Source of the DNA: Clostridium rhizosphaerae
GTDB taxonomy: Bacteria; Bacillota; Clostridia; Clostridiales; Clostridiaceae
Assembly: GCF_016765585.1 (NCBI RefSeq)
Contig: NZ_JAESWC010000007.1
Coordinates: forward strand, 62,001-126,000
Length of the DNA stretch: 64,000 bases
Reading direction: 5' to 3'
Positions 36,624-46,536 of the stretch are shown here, in pieces. The notes below the pieces were generated by a model that worked only from the letters and a program-made list of their open reading frames with translations, was not told the origin of the DNA and ran no database searches. Numbering within the stretch: the stretch's first letter is position 1; the number at the start of each line of letters is the position of its first letter. Made by a program: the position numbers and the translations under genes.

Positions 36624-37697
36624 TTATTGTCCGTTTGCTTTCAATATATTTGCCTGATGTACTGGATCTATAATTGGATCAGCATGTCCAGTTGAATTGT
36701 AGAAATAAAGATCGCAGTGTCCGTTCATTCCATTTGTTGTACTGTCTGTAGTGCTGTGCGGCATACCTGTTAGGCTTACTGCCATTTGGTAGTTTACCCC
36801 GCCTTTTGTAAAGCAAAGCACCATTGGTCTCTTGTGAGAATTTGCCCAGGACCAATCTCCATATATTGATTGCATAATATTTGTATCATTCTGAGTCATA
36901 GGAACTATATCACTGTGGTTCGAACCTCCATAGTATCTAACATTGAAGGTCTTTCCTGCAGCTAAGTCCTTAAGAGCTCCTGTAGTTCCAACTGTCCATA
37001 ATCTCATTGCATTTTCCCAAGTGTATATATCACCGTAACTGTTATTTACTCTTGCTTTCATCATTGTAATTCCAACAGGCTTAACAATTTCCTTTGAATT
37101 TACTGGTATGGTTAATGTTTGATTAGGCATTACATAATCTACAACAAGCATATTGGTTTTCATTATTGCATCAACACTTGTCTTATATTTCTGAGCCAAT
37201 GCCCAAAGTGTATCCCCAGATACTACCTTGTAGTTAACTGTTTCAACTACTTGTATTGGCACAGGAACTGGTGTTGGCAATGGTGCAGGAGCTGGAGTCG
37301 GTGTTACAGACGGAGCTGGCACACTTATAGGCATTCCCTCAATTCTCAATACTTGTCCAACTTTGATAACTGATGAAGTTAAATTATTGAGCTTCATTAA
37401 ATTATCAACAGTTGTTCCATATTTTCTTGAAATAATCCACAAAGTATCCCCTGCTTGAACTATATGAATAGGAGCTACCTTTAAGGTTTGTCCAACATAG
37501 ATTGTGTCTGCAGTTAGACTATTCCAAAGTTTCAAATCAGAAATAGATACATTAAAATTACTTGAAATCTTCCAAAGTGAATCTCCTGCAATAACCTTGT
37601 AGGTTGTTGCAGCTTCTGCAGCATGTGATATTGATGGTATAAAGGTTCCCCCTAGAATACCTGCTGAAATCAATATAGACAGAAGTTTCTTTTTCAT
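36624..37697 (-). CDS. secreted protein with three LysM domains
   Basis: 357 residues with a signal peptide (KKKLLSILISAGILGG ... SHAAEA). Three LysM domains follow at about 32-76, 77-121 and 156-201, each with the GDSLWKIS/GDTLWxxA pattern; a Pro-rich linker (about 122-155) separates the second and third. A C-terminal domain (about 210-357) with conserved-looking NSYGDIYTW and GMNGHCDLYFYNS has no family I can name. LysM binds GlcNAc in peptidoglycan, so this is wall-associated and the tail is probably a wall enzyme or binding module. AGGAGGTG precedes the ATG. Confidence 0.85.
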   Translation of the reverse strand: MKKKLLSILISAGILGGTFIPSISHAAEAATTYKVIAGDSLWKISSNFNVSISDLKLWNSLTADTIYVGQTLKVAPIHIVQAGDTLWIISRKYGTTVDNLMKLNNLTSSVIKVGQVLRIEGMPISVPAPSVTPTPAPAPLPTPVPVPIQVVETVNYKVVSGDTLWALAQKYKTSVDAIMKTNMLVVDYVMPNQTLTIPVNSKEIVKPVGITMMKARVNNSYGDIYTWENAMRLWTVGTTGALKDLAAGKTFNVRYYGGSNHSDIVPMTQNDTNIMQSIYGDWSWANSHKRPMVLCFTKGGVNYQMAVSLTGMPHSTTDSTTNGMNGHCDLYFYNSTGHADPIIDPVHQANILKANGQ

Positions 37698-37794
37698 AGA
37701 ACACCTCCTACTTATTTCGACATTTTTTGCACTTCCATTATAACCGATTTCATTGGTAAAATAACCAGGGGGTTAAAACCTCTACTGCCTTTTT

Positions 37795-38340
37795 TTATCC
37801 TATATACTCATTGTTTTTAAACTCTCCAATTTGGACTTTTCCATCCGAAAATATATACATTCCTTTTCCATCTCTAATATCGTCCTTCCACTCACCTATG
37901 TATTTATCACCATCTGACCAGGTATGCATACCATAGCCGTGTCTTAAATCATTTTTCCAATCTCCAACATAAGTGTCTCCATCATTCCAAGTGTAGGTAC
38001 CCTGTCCAGTCTTCTCACTGTTTTCCCAATGCCCTGCATATATTTCTCCGTCCGGCCATGTATATACGCCATAACCATGTTTTTCATCATCTTTCCATTC
38101 ACCTATATACTTTTCCCCATCAGTCCAGGTATGTGTTCCCTGTCCGTTCATTTTATCATTTTTCCACTGTCCTATGTACTTACTGCCGTCATTATAGAGG
38201 TAAGTTCCTTCCCCCTCCATTTTCCCGTCTTTTTTTTCACCTATATAAGTTCCGCCGTGAACATGCTGGCTTTGAGTTTCTCTTACATTTTCTACTTTAA
38301 GGTTATTTAACTTTGCATTGCTTATTTTTATATTTTTCAT
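37795..38340 (-). CDS. MORN-repeat protein
   Basis: 181 residues. From about residue 30 it consists of six MORN repeats (YIGEWKDDEKHGYGVYTWPDG type), with a short charged N-terminus and no signal peptide. MORN repeats form an elongated beta-sheet that in eukaryotes contacts membranes or proteins; bacterial roles are poorly known. It stands alone between the LysM gene and the efflux operon, preceded by AAGGAGATC. Confidence 0.85.
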   Translation of the reverse strand: MKNIKISNAKLNNLKVENVRETQSQHVHGGTYIGEKKDGKMEGEGTYLYNDGSKYIGQWKNDKMNGQGTHTWTDGEKYIGEWKDDEKHGYGVYTWPDGEIYAGHWENSEKTGQGTYTWNDGDTYVGDWKNDLRHGYGMHTWSDGDKYIGEWKDDIRDGKGMYIFSDGKVQIGEFKNNEYIG

Positions 38341-38452
38341 TTTATGATCTCCTTTTCTTTAAATTCGTGTAAATATATAAATATATAATTATTTCAATAG
38401 CTATATTATTATCTAAGCTTTAGCTATTTTATTTAAGATTATATCATATAAA

Positions 38453-38504
38453 ATAAAAATACCTATACGCAATCATAAAACTTACTGCTTACAGGTATTT
38501 TTTA
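38453..38504 (-). terminator. terminator of the MacB-like efflux operon
   Basis: AAAATACCT pairs with AGGTATTTT and the stem continues imperfectly inward. The minus-strand tail is T-rich. It follows the FtsX-type permease stop by 8 bp. Confidence 0.7.
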
Positions 38505-38511
38505 AAGCTAT

Positions 38512-41028
38512 CTATTCATATTTAACTGCCTCAATTATATTAAGCTTTGAAGATTTTAAAGCTGGGGCAATCGAAGCTGCCATAGTTATTCCTATTCCTA
38601 GTATAAAGCACATTCCAAACAAACTATAGGAATAATGCATATTTAAAGGGAGTTCCATTGCTTTCATTACATAGGGTACTATTACTGTAGTTACAAAGCC
38701 TGCTGCTACCCCCATGATACCCCCTATCAATCCTACTGACAATGCTTCAATAAATAATATTTTTATGCTCTGTCTTTTACTCATGCCTATTGAGGCAAGT
38801 ACAGCAAAAGCACGCCTTCTTTCAATAAAGCTTATAATAAAATTATTTATTACTCCAAACCCGCCAATTATTATTGAAACAAAAGGAAATGCAGTAAGCT
38901 GCTTCATCATGCTTTCATTTGATTTTGCATTGTCCTCCTCCATATGCTTCAGTGTGTTAATTACATATCTTTTCCCCTTGAATTTGTCATTTAAGGAATT
39001 CTTAACAGCATCACTATCTTTACTTGTTTTCACAAAGATTTTGTCATAATTTTTCACTTTAAAATCACTCTTCATATATTTTTCAGGGATAAAAGCATAA
39101 TTGCCGTTTTCCATTAATGTACTAAATATTGCTGCTACTGTATAACTCCTATCTCCGTTATCTGTTTTTAAAATCAGAGCATCACCTATTTTAACATTAA
39201 ATCTTGATTTTAAAATAGAAGTTATCATTATATTTCTATCTCCGTCAAAATTCTCAGGTATCCCTTTAACACTGTCAGGAAAATCAACATTAATAAAATC
39301 TTTAAACTTTCTTGAATCAATGCTGTCTATAACCATTATCTTGTTATTAGGCACATTATCAATATTAACCTCAACGTTATATTTTGTTCTTATTGGACCT
39401 ACATCAGTAACTCCTTCTACAGTGCTTATCTTTCTTACATCCTCAGTATTTTCTGTAGTGATATCTACCCTTGGAAATACAGCAACATCGCAATTCCAGG
39501 CAGCATAGGCTTTTGAAACCTCCTTATTCATGCTCAGGCTTACAACGTTAATCATAAATAAGGCTGATATACCTATACTTAATAGTGAAATATTATTTAA
39601 AAGGCTCTTGTTATCCCTTAAATTTTTAGCAGCAAGGATCCCTTCATTTCCAAATATAATAGAATAAACCGAAGTAAATATTTTAACAAAAACAGTGTTT
39701 ATATAAGGAATAATTAAAACCACAGAAATCATAACACTAAACACTGCAGTTAAATTTATTATCATCGCTATAGTTTGATTTTTGGGTGAGTTCATAGGTC
39801 CTAAAAGACTGTAGGCCAATAATATAATTGCAAGCATTAGCTTCCAATATTTTTTCTTTTTGGCACTTTCAACTTTATTTAATACAATATCTTTTACAGG
39901 AACCTTAGATACTCTAGCAATAGGAACAATTGCACTTATAAAAGAGACAAGTACTCCAAATAAAAAAGCAGTAAATAAAGCTGAGGTCTTGAATTCCAAG
40001 GTTGGAGTAATATATTTTTTATACGGATTCATAAGTACTCCAACAACATAAAGTATACCTATGCCCAAAAAGTCTCCAATGATACTTCCTATCAATCCAT
40101 AAATAACACTTTCCGCCACAAGTACTATATTTGTCATTTTCTTTGTAGCTCCAATACTTCTAAAGGTTCCTATTACAGGCATCCTCTCCATTATAATAAC
40201 CTTAAAAGCAGTATATATTATAAACATGCTCATAATAAGTACTATTGCAAGCATCATAGTAAAAGAGGTTCTAACCATCTGAAGATCCTGATCCAGTTCC
40301 TTTTCATTTATAGCTTCTTCAACATCATAATTTTTATAGACCTCTTTTAACTCCTTTATAAGAGGCTGCTTGTCATTTAAATCCTTTGCCTTAACATATA
40401 TTGCGGTAGCTTTTCCTTTTGCTGAATTAAATTCCTCCAAAGTACTCTTTGGTGCCACTGCCACCATATCATTTTGTTCTGTTTTAAAGTAGGAGGTTCC
40501 TTTAGCTACACCTGCTATGGTAAATACCTGATTATTTTCTCCTATTTTAAGTTTAATTTTTTCTCCTGCCTTTAGAAAATACTTGTCCGCCATTTTTTCA
40601 CTTATGATAAGTTTATTTCCTTCAAAGGGCTTTATACTAAACTCTTCTTTCAGAATGACCGGATTAATTTTTTCTAAATCTTCATAAGCAATTCCTCTAA
40701 GCACTACATTAATACTCTCATCCTTATTTACGGCATAGCTTCCGGCTCCGTTCATCATTCCTATAACATAATCCGTTCTATCTTGAAAGCCTTTTGCAGC
40801 ATCAGGCTTTAAAAACTTAGACGGCGACTTTTGATTTGCGCTTATAATTATATCTGAGTTTCCTATAGAACTTCTAATCATGGTAATATAAGAGCTTTTA
40901 TAACTTTCAGAAATGCCATTTGAGGCAAAAAATAAAGCACAGGAAGCTGCTACAGATATGGTTATAAGCAAGGTTCTAAGCTTCTTTTCTTTAATATTTT
41001 TCAGTATAAATTTAATTATTATCCTCAA
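38512..41028 (-). CDS. ABC transporter permease with two FtsX domains (MacB/LolC type)
   Basis: About 838 residues: TM1, a large extracytoplasmic MacB_PCD-like region, three TM helices with an FtsX core (VIIMERMPVIGTFRSIGATKKMTNIVLVAESV), then a second unit ending in FIERRRAFAVLASIGMSKRQSIKILFIEALS. This ten-helix layout is typical of ABC-type exporters of peptides, antibiotics or lipoproteins. It follows the adaptor and ATPase genes in one operon. A TTG spaced from AAAGGCG is preferred as start over the TTG that overlaps it. Substrate unknown. Confidence 0.85.
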   Translation of the reverse strand: MRIIIKFILKNIKEKKLRTLLITISVAASCALFFASNGISESYKSSYITMIRSSIGNSDIIISANQKSPSKFLKPDAAKGFQDRTDYVIGMMNGAGSYAVNKDESINVVLRGIAYEDLEKINPVILKEEFSIKPFEGNKLIISEKMADKYFLKAGEKIKLKIGENNQVFTIAGVAKGTSYFKTEQNDMVAVAPKSTLEEFNSAKGKATAIYVKAKDLNDKQPLIKELKEVYKNYDVEEAINEKELDQDLQMVRTSFTMMLAIVLIMSMFIIYTAFKVIIMERMPVIGTFRSIGATKKMTNIVLVAESVIYGLIGSIIGDFLGIGILYVVGVLMNPYKKYITPTLEFKTSALFTAFLFGVLVSFISAIVPIARVSKVPVKDIVLNKVESAKKKKYWKLMLAIILLAYSLLGPMNSPKNQTIAMIINLTAVFSVMISVVLIIPYINTVFVKIFTSVYSIIFGNEGILAAKNLRDNKSLLNNISLLSIGISALFMINVVSLSMNKEVSKAYAAWNCDVAVFPRVDITTENTEDVRKISTVEGVTDVGPIRTKYNVEVNIDNVPNNKIMVIDSIDSRKFKDFINVDFPDSVKGIPENFDGDRNIMITSILKSRFNVKIGDALILKTDNGDRSYTVAAIFSTLMENGNYAFIPEKYMKSDFKVKNYDKIFVKTSKDSDAVKNSLNDKFKGKRYVINTLKHMEEDNAKSNESMMKQLTAFPFVSIIIGGFGVINNFIISFIERRRAFAVLASIGMSKRQSIKILFIEALSVGLIGGIMGVAAGFVTTVIVPYVMKAMELPLNMHYSYSLFGMCFILGIGITMAASIAPALKSSKLNIIEAVKYE

Positions 41029-41055
41029 ACTATCATCGCCTTTCAAGCTGCAAGG

Positions 41056-41853
41056 CTAGTTCTTGCTTATTTCAACATCTACGCTGTAATCAGGCAGAAG
41101 CTTTGAACTTGCATCTACAGAAATCTCAACAGGTATTGTTGTTTCCCCATTTTGTTTTACTGCCTTGCTAGGTATTTTTGTTACCTTTCCTGTAACCTTA
41201 TTAGACTTGTCAAACTTAGGTATAATAGTAACAGACTTTCCTTCCTCCACATCTTTAATAAATTCTTCATCCACGTTGGCAACTACATAAATACTGTTTA
41301 AATCCATGAGACTTAATACCTTTTGCTGAGCAGTTATAACATCGCCTTTGTTATAATTAACCTCGCTAACAACAGCATTATCCATATCGCAGATTATACT
41401 CCCGCTGCTTATATAATTTCTGTTAAGCTTTGCTTTAAGTCCATCAATCTCTGCCTGCTGTGCAGATATCTTTAAGCTTTGAGCATTCTTTTGATTTGTT
41501 GTGATCATATCCTTTCTTAAAGTCCAGTCTGCATCAATAGTTTTCTGTTTTTGTGTAACAAGGGTATTATAATCAGATAAATCCAGTTCAACTAATTTTT
41601 CACCCTTTTTCACCTTCTGACCGTCTCTAACATTTATACCGGATGCTTTTGCCTGAGCTCCCATGGGCAGATCAATAACTATATTTTCAATATTGGATGC
41701 TTTAACAACTCCAGAGGTTTCAACCACATTTTTAGCTTCCTTTGCCATTACAGGCTTGCTTTCCTTGCTTGCATCCTGTGCTTTTCCGCAGCCTGCTGAA
41801 AACACCACAACTCCTGCAAGCCCTAAAACTAAAATTATTCTATTCTTTTTCAT
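41056..41853 (-). CDS. HlyD-type periplasmic-adaptor-like lipoprotein of the ABC efflux system
   Basis: 265 residues. A lipoprotein signal ends at Cys22 (GVVVFSAGCGKAQ). The rest is a membrane fusion protein fold: a split biotinyl-lipoyl domain (VRDGQKVKKGEKLVELD and VSEVNYNKGDVITAQQKVL), a short alpha-helical hairpin between, and a beta-barrel (GKSVTIIPKFDKSNKVTGKVTKIPSKAV). In Gram-positives such proteins couple MacB-like permeases to extracellular substrates. Its ATG shares a base with the ATPase stop (TAATG), so the genes are coupled. Confidence 0.85.
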   Translation of the reverse strand: MKKNRIILVLGLAGVVVFSAGCGKAQDASKESKPVMAKEAKNVVETSGVVKASNIENIVIDLPMGAQAKASGINVRDGQKVKKGEKLVELDLSDYNTLVTQKQKTIDADWTLRKDMITTNQKNAQSLKISAQQAEIDGLKAKLNRNYISSGSIICDMDNAVVSEVNYNKGDVITAQQKVLSLMDLNSIYVVANVDEEFIKDVEEGKSVTIIPKFDKSNKVTGKVTKIPSKAVKQNGETTIPVEISVDASSKLLPDYSVDVEISKN

Positions 41854-42542
41854 TACCCTTCAACTACCTTTCCATCTTTAACATAAACAATTCTTTGTCC
41901 ATACCCTGCTGCTTCTTTAGAATGAGTAACCTGAACTATAGTTTTCTTTTTCTCCAAGTTAATCTTTCTTAAAAGCTCCATAACTTCTGTTCCTGTTTTA
42001 CTGTCAAGATTGCCTATAGGCTCATCAGCTAAAATAACATCGGGATCTCCCACAAGGGCTCTTGCAATGGCTACTCTTTGCTGCTGTCCTCCTGAAAGCT
42101 CTCTCGGAGTATGCTTTCTTCTATCAGCAAGTCCAACAACCTCTAAAATTTCTTCAAGTCTTTCCTTATAGCTTTTTAGCTTTTTGCCATCTAAAAGCAG
42201 AGGCAGCATTATATTCTCCTCAACGTCAAGATTAGGAATCAGATTATAAAACTGAAAAACAAAACCTACATTTCTTCTTCTCATAATGCTCTGTTCCTTA
42301 TCCTTCATATAGGAAAGTTCTTTTCCTGCAATCTTTACACTTCCTGAAGTTGGCTTATCCAATCCGCCAAGAAGATATAAAAGAGTACTCTTCCCAGACC
42401 CAGAAGGTCCCATTATAGTAACAAATTCTCCTTCTTTTATTTCAAGGTCAATATTTTTTAGAACCTCAACCTCTACTTCTCCAAGCTTAAAGGTTTTTAC
42501 TAAAGCTTTAGCCTCAATGACAGCTTCATCTAATACCTCCAT
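41853..42542 (-). CDS. ABC transporter ATP-binding protein, MacB/LolD type
   Basis: 229 residues. Walker A is GPSGSGKST, the Q-loop lies in [16 protein letters not shown], the signature is LSGGQQQR, Walker B is [12 protein letters not shown], and the H-loop is VTHSKEA. This pattern is specific to the LolD/MacB/FtsE-like subfamily that drives FtsX-type permeases. It is the first gene of the efflux operon, divergent from aspD across 222 bp of AT-rich DNA that should hold both promoters. Confidence 0.92.
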   Translation of the reverse strand: MEVLDEAVIEAKALVKTFKLGEVEVEVLKNIDLEIKEGEFVTIMGPSGSGKSTLLYLLGGLDKPTSGSVKIAGKELSYMKDKEQSIMRRRNVGFVFQFYNLIPNLDVEENIMLPLLLDGKKLKSYKERLEEILEVVGLADRRKHTPRELSGGQQQRVAIARALVGDPDVILADEPIGNLDSKTGTEVMELLRKINLEKKKTIVQVTHSKEAAGYGQRIVYVKDGKVVEG

Positions 42543-42764
42543 AAATCTACTTCCTTTCCAGCTACTATTGTTGATTTTTTAACATACATAAATTTTAGAC
42601 GTATATATTCCACAATATCCCACGGATAAAATTAGAAATACTTACTTAAAAATACTTTTATTACTTAAGTACTAATATTAACTTTTAAATATTTATAAAG
42701 AATACTACACAAAAATATTGCACAACCTAAAGCTATATATCCTGCCAGAAAGAAGGTATAGCTT

Positions 42765-44399
42765 ATGGATACTAGAAACATTCAACGTGAAGAGATTGAA
42801 AACATATACGGAAAAATAAGTCCTTTTGAATTTAAAAACAAATTGATTCACCTTGCAGCAGATCAAAAGGAAAAGAGTGCTCATGCCCTTTTAGATGCCG
42901 GTCGCGGCAACCCAAACTGGACTGCAGCAACTCCACGTGAAGCTTTCTTTACTTTTGGTCTTTTTGCTGTTGAAGAAACCAGAAGAGTTTGGAATGAGGG
43001 TGACTTAGCTGGCATGCCTCAAAAGGAAGGTATTGCTGATAGGCTGAATAATTATCTTGATAGAAATCCTAATGCTCCCGGTGGAGAGCTTTTAAGAAAG
43101 ATAATATCCTATGGAGTAGAAAGATTAGGCTTTATTCCAGATGACTTTGTACATGAATTAGCTGATGCAATTATTGGAGATAATTATCCTGTCCCCGATA
43201 GAATGCTTATACATATTGAAAAAATTGTACATGAATACTTAGTTCAGGAAATGTGCTACAACAAGCCATCTAAAGGAAGATTCAACGTATTTGCAGTGGA
43301 GGGTGCTACTGCAGCTATGTGCTACATATTTGACACCTTAATAGCAAATGAGCTTCTTCAAAGAGGAAGTAAGATAGCTCTAGCGGTTCCAATATTTACT
43401 CCATATCTTGAAGTTCCTCATCTGCCCCGCTATAACTTTGAGGTGGTTTATCTGAGAGCTTCAGAGCTTACTAAAGACGGCACCCATACATGGCAGTATC
43501 CAAATTCAGAGCTTGATAAACTTAAAGATACAAGCATAAAAGCTTTATTCTGTGTGAATCCAAGCAACCCTCCCTCGGTTGCTATGAGACCTGAATCTGT
43601 TAAGTACTTGGTTGATATAGTAGAAAATGATAATCCTGACTTAATGATTATATCAGATGATGTATATGGAACCTTTGTTGATGGTTTCCGTTCCTTAATG
43701 GCTGATCTGCCTTATAATACAATTGGCGCCTACTCCTACTCAAAATATTTTGGAGTAACAGGCTGGAGGCTTGGAACCATTGCTATCCATGAAAAAAATG
43801 TGTTTGATAAGCTAATAAAAGAACTTCCTGAACATATAAAAAGAGAACTTACACAAAGGTATGAAGGAATCTCAACAAATCCTGAGCATATTCCTTTTAT
43901 AGATAGAATTGTAGCTGACAGCAGACAGGTTGCCCTAAATCATACCGCAGGACTATCTACTCCTCAACAGGTTCAAATGGCCTTCTTCTCTGCTTTTTCA
44001 CTAATAGATAAAGAGAATAAATACAAGAAGCTGACCATGGATATATGCCGAAGACGCCAAAAGCTTCTATTCGAGGGACTTGGCTTAGACTTAAGAAAAG
44101 ATATTTACGATGCTGCCTACTACACTGAATTTGATCTTCTTGAATGGGCCAGCCACTACTACGGAAAAGAATTTGCGGATTATCTTCAGGCTAATCATAA
44201 GCCTGTACATGTGCTCTATCGCCTGGCTCAGGAATTTTCAATAGTTCTTTTAAGCGGAGGAGGCTTTCAGGGACCTGAATGGTCTATTAGAATTTCTCTT
44301 GCAAATTTAAATGACGAAGCTTACTCAAGAATAGGAAAAATGCTGCATAAGATACTGCAGGAATATGTTGCCGAGTGGGAAAAAAGCAAAAAATTATAA
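42765..44399 (+). CDS. aspD: aspartate 4-decarboxylase (bifunctional aspartate aminotransferase)
   Basis: A 544-residue PLP enzyme of fold type I. The N-terminal extension and RGNPNW ... TPREAFFTFGLFAVEETRR are characteristic of aspartate 4-decarboxylase, which makes L-alanine and CO2. The PLP lysine lies in SYSKYFGVTGWR, FCVNPSNPPSV and ISDDVYGTF are the cofactor-binding segments, and RISLANLND includes the carboxylate-binding Arg. Coupled to an AspT antiporter, this enzyme can create proton-motive force, but no aspT gene is adjacent. AGAAGG precedes the ATG; cytosolic. Confidence 0.92.
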   Translation: MDTRNIQREEIENIYGKISPFEFKNKLIHLAADQKEKSAHALLDAGRGNPNWTAATPREAFFTFGLFAVEETRRVWNEGDLAGMPQKEGIADRLNNYLDRNPNAPGGELLRKIISYGVERLGFIPDDFVHELADAIIGDNYPVPDRMLIHIEKIVHEYLVQEMCYNKPSKGRFNVFAVEGATAAMCYIFDTLIANELLQRGSKIALAVPIFTPYLEVPHLPRYNFEVVYLRASELTKDGTHTWQYPNSELDKLKDTSIKALFCVNPSNPPSVAMRPESVKYLVDIVENDNPDLMIISDDVYGTFVDGFRSLMADLPYNTIGAYSYSKYFGVTGWRLGTIAIHEKNVFDKLIKELPEHIKRELTQRYEGISTNPEHIPFIDRIVADSRQVALNHTAGLSTPQQVQMAFFSAFSLIDKENKYKKLTMDICRRRQKLLFEGLGLDLRKDIYDAAYYTEFDLLEWASHYYGKEFADYLQANHKPVHVLYRLAQEFSIVLLSGGGFQGPEWSIRISLANLNDEAYSRIGKMLHKILQEYVAEWEKSKKL

Positions 44400-44438
44400 A
44401 ATGCAGCTGATTAAAATAAGATTGGGAACTAAATGACC

Positions 44439-44549
44439 GCAGGCTGAGTGTAAAGACCGAGAGCAGGTGTAGAAAATAATATTTTAATTTGATTGATGAC
44501 TTTGCCCATGTTCTTGGCGAAGTAATGCTGAAAAGCTTAGAGCCTCTCT
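44439..44549 (+). repeat. inverted repeat element, copy 1
   Basis: A ~110-bp segment beginning GCAGGCTG and containing GTGTAGAAAATAATATTTTA and ATGCTGAAAAGCTTAGAG. It recurs with scattered differences in inverted orientation at 44636-44746. The 398-bp gap between aspD and the MFS gene holds this pair and no convincing ORF. CCGCAGGC at 44437-44444 also has an exact complement at 44595-44602. Confidence 0.65.
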
Positions 44550-44635
44550 CTGAGCAAGCTAAAAGTATTTTAAGTTTACTAAAGACTTTTTAAAGCCTGC
44601 GGCTATTAAAGTAACAAAAAGCTAAAGCGAATTTA

Positions 44636-44746
44636 TAGAGACTCTTAGCTTTTCAGTATTGCAAGCCTTAGAACATACGCAAAGGAATCATAAAATAAAA
44701 TATTATTTTCTACACAAAGCTCTAAGGTCTTTACGCCCCAGCCTGC
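44636..44746 (-). repeat. inverted repeat element, copy 2
   Basis: Minus-strand counterpart of copy 1: GCAGGCTGGGGCGTAAAGACC, GTGTAGAAAATAATATTTTA and ATACTGAAAAGCTAAGAGTC in the same order and spacing. The pair could fold into a very long hairpin RNA in either direction. Confidence 0.65.
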
Positions 44747-44797
44747 AGCAACTTTATTCCGCAATCTACTTATTAGGCATGATAAATTATTTACCAA

Positions 44798-45985
44798 CTA
44801 CACATTAAGGCCTGTGCTTTGCACTGGCTTTTCTCTTTTTAAGAGACCACTTAGCATAACCAACGCTGCAATTATATCTATGATAAGTCCGAATATTATT
44901 GCATAATTTGTTCCAAATTCAGTGAACACGAATCCAAATATAGGCGCACTTATTATTGCAGATAATCCTATAATAGATTCTGAAAGACTTAAACAGCTTG
45001 CCTTATATTTCGCTGGTGCAAGTTCATAAATATAAGTTTTATAGGAAGCTGCAACAAGACCGAAGGCAAACCCTGAAAATACTCCCATAATCATTACTGC
45101 TGCTGCGTTATTAAATATTAAAATTACAGTTAATCTTACTATCTGAAGAAGAAAGGCTATAAAAATAAGACTTTTACTGTGAAATTTCCTTAAAAGCTTT
45201 GCTGCAAGGAAAAATGTAATTATTTCCGGTGAAGCGTCAAAGAAATAGGTAAGCCCTAAACTTCTTGCTCCTCCTCCGAAATCTGAAACCAAAACTCCAA
45301 GATAGCTGTATATTCCTCTCATAACAAAATTATACGTAAACATAATAGCTATCATTACTAGTATTGGTTTTATCTTAAAAATCTGTCCGAAGGCTTCCTT
45401 TATAGAAACTTGCTCGTTCTCTTTATGCGTAATTTGCTTTTCACTGTCTGCCATAAAGTATATGATTACTAAAGTTAATATAACTGCCGCTAATATATAA
45501 TAACTGTAAATTTTCCAGCCTATACTTTGAAGTATAATTCCTAAAAAAGCTCCAGAAAAACCGTATCCTATGGATCCGAAGCCTCTTACTCTTCCAAAGT
45601 TTTTTTGCTCATTATGCTTTGTTAATATATTTATACACCATGCTTCTGAAAGAGAGTTAGTGCCAACAACAAAGAAGCCCCAAATAAAAATAATGATATA
45701 AATCTGCCAATTAGCAGTGCAGAAAGCCATACCTATTCCTACTAAAAGCCCCATGCTTATGCAGGCAAACATTATCTTTTTTATCTGCCTGAACTTATCA
45801 ACTAAATATCCTATAAAGCTTTGACCTATTAGACCGGCTAACGTATATATTGTTACAGCTATGCTTACATCTTTTTTAGAAAAACCAAGTTGTGCTATGT
45901 ACATCGTATACATTCCAGTTACACTTAATATCATAGCCCAGTATATAAACATAAAAATCCTGAACCTTTTAATATCCTTATTCAT
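44798..45985 (-). CDS. MFS transporter
   Basis: About 395 residues with 12 predicted TM helices. It resembles the MFS_1-like/nucleoside-proton-symporter and phenylpropionate permease group (N-terminal RIFMFIYWAMILSVTGMY, then GLIGQSFIGYLVDKF, the conserved loop between TM2 and TM3). The ATG seven bases after GGGGGAAGG is used; the longer reading would put extra hydrophobic residues before a normal start. It stands alone on the minus strand after the inverted repeat pair. Substrate unknown. Confidence 0.8.
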   Translation of the reverse strand: MNKDIKRFRIFMFIYWAMILSVTGMYTMYIAQLGFSKKDVSIAVTIYTLAGLIGQSFIGYLVDKFRQIKKIMFACISMGLLVGIGMAFCTANWQIYIIIFIWGFFVVGTNSLSEAWCINILTKHNEQKNFGRVRGFGSIGYGFSGAFLGIILQSIGWKIYSYYILAAVILTLVIIYFMADSEKQITHKENEQVSIKEAFGQIFKIKPILVMIAIMFTYNFVMRGIYSYLGVLVSDFGGGARSLGLTYFFDASPEIITFFLAAKLLRKFHSKSLIFIAFLLQIVRLTVILIFNNAAAVMIMGVFSGFAFGLVAASYKTYIYELAPAKYKASCLSLSESIIGLSAIISAPIFGFVFTEFGTNYAIIFGLIIDIIAALVMLSGLLKREKPVQSTGLNV

Positions 45986-46156
45986 TTTATGCCCTTCCCC
46001 CTTGACCACTAAAATTATTGTTACCATTAAAAGTATATCATACTTAATTCTAAAAATTCATCTTGTACTATTGCAATTTATTAAATTTAAGAGCATAATA
46101 AAAATATATTAGTTGATAATAATTCTCATAATATTCAAAATACATGGAGGTCTAAA

Positions 46157-46483
46157 ATGGAAAAACTACTTATAAGCAATGAAGCCTACGAAGAATTTGT
46201 AGAATTCTTAAAAGACAACAAAATAGACAATTTTAATATAAGAATCAATTATGCAGGTTCTGGCTGCAGCGGTCCATCCTTTGATATTTCAGTTAGTGAG
46301 CCAGAAGAAGGCGATGTTGTAGAAAAAGTCAACGACATAAGCTTCTTAATAAAGCCTGAAATTATTGATGAGTTTGGTATACTTACAATATTATCTTCAG
46401 AAGAAAATGATGGAAGAGGAATGTCACTAAGACCACTTATAGAACCAGTAGGCGGATGTGCAGGCTGCTCAGGCTGTCACTAA
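46157..46483 (+). CDS. HesB-like protein with Cys-rich tail
   Basis: 108 residues. The HesB/IscA-like motif is AGSGCSGPSFDISV near residue 36, and the middle has the family pattern VEKVNDISFLIKPEIID. The protein ends in VGGCAGCSGCH, adding three Cys and a His near the C-terminus that could bind Fe or an Fe-S cluster. HesB-like proteins carry iron or Fe-S clusters, but this short form lacks the usual CGCG ending of IscA. A paralogue with a probable selenocysteine at the matching Cys lies at 57559-57846. Monocistronic, with GGAGG before the ATG. Confidence 0.8.
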   Translation: MEKLLISNEAYEEFVEFLKDNKIDNFNIRINYAGSGCSGPSFDISVSEPEEGDVVEKVNDISFLIKPEIIDEFGILTILSSEENDGRGMSLRPLIEPVGGCAGCSGCH

Positions 46484-46486
46484 CAT

Positions 46487-46532
46487 AAAAGGCATCACGA
46501 TATCTTTTTATCTAAATATCGTGATGCCTTTT
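46487..46532. terminator. bidirectional terminator between the HesB-like gene and helD
   Basis: A perfect 17-bp stem (AAAAGGCATCACGATAT and its complement) flanked by A- and T-rich DNA, between convergent genes. Confidence 0.88.
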
Positions 46533-46536
46533 CTAT

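Noticed and set aside
44436-44750. Insertion sequence remnant
   Set aside because: There are inverted arms but no transposase fragment and no target-site duplication that I can see.
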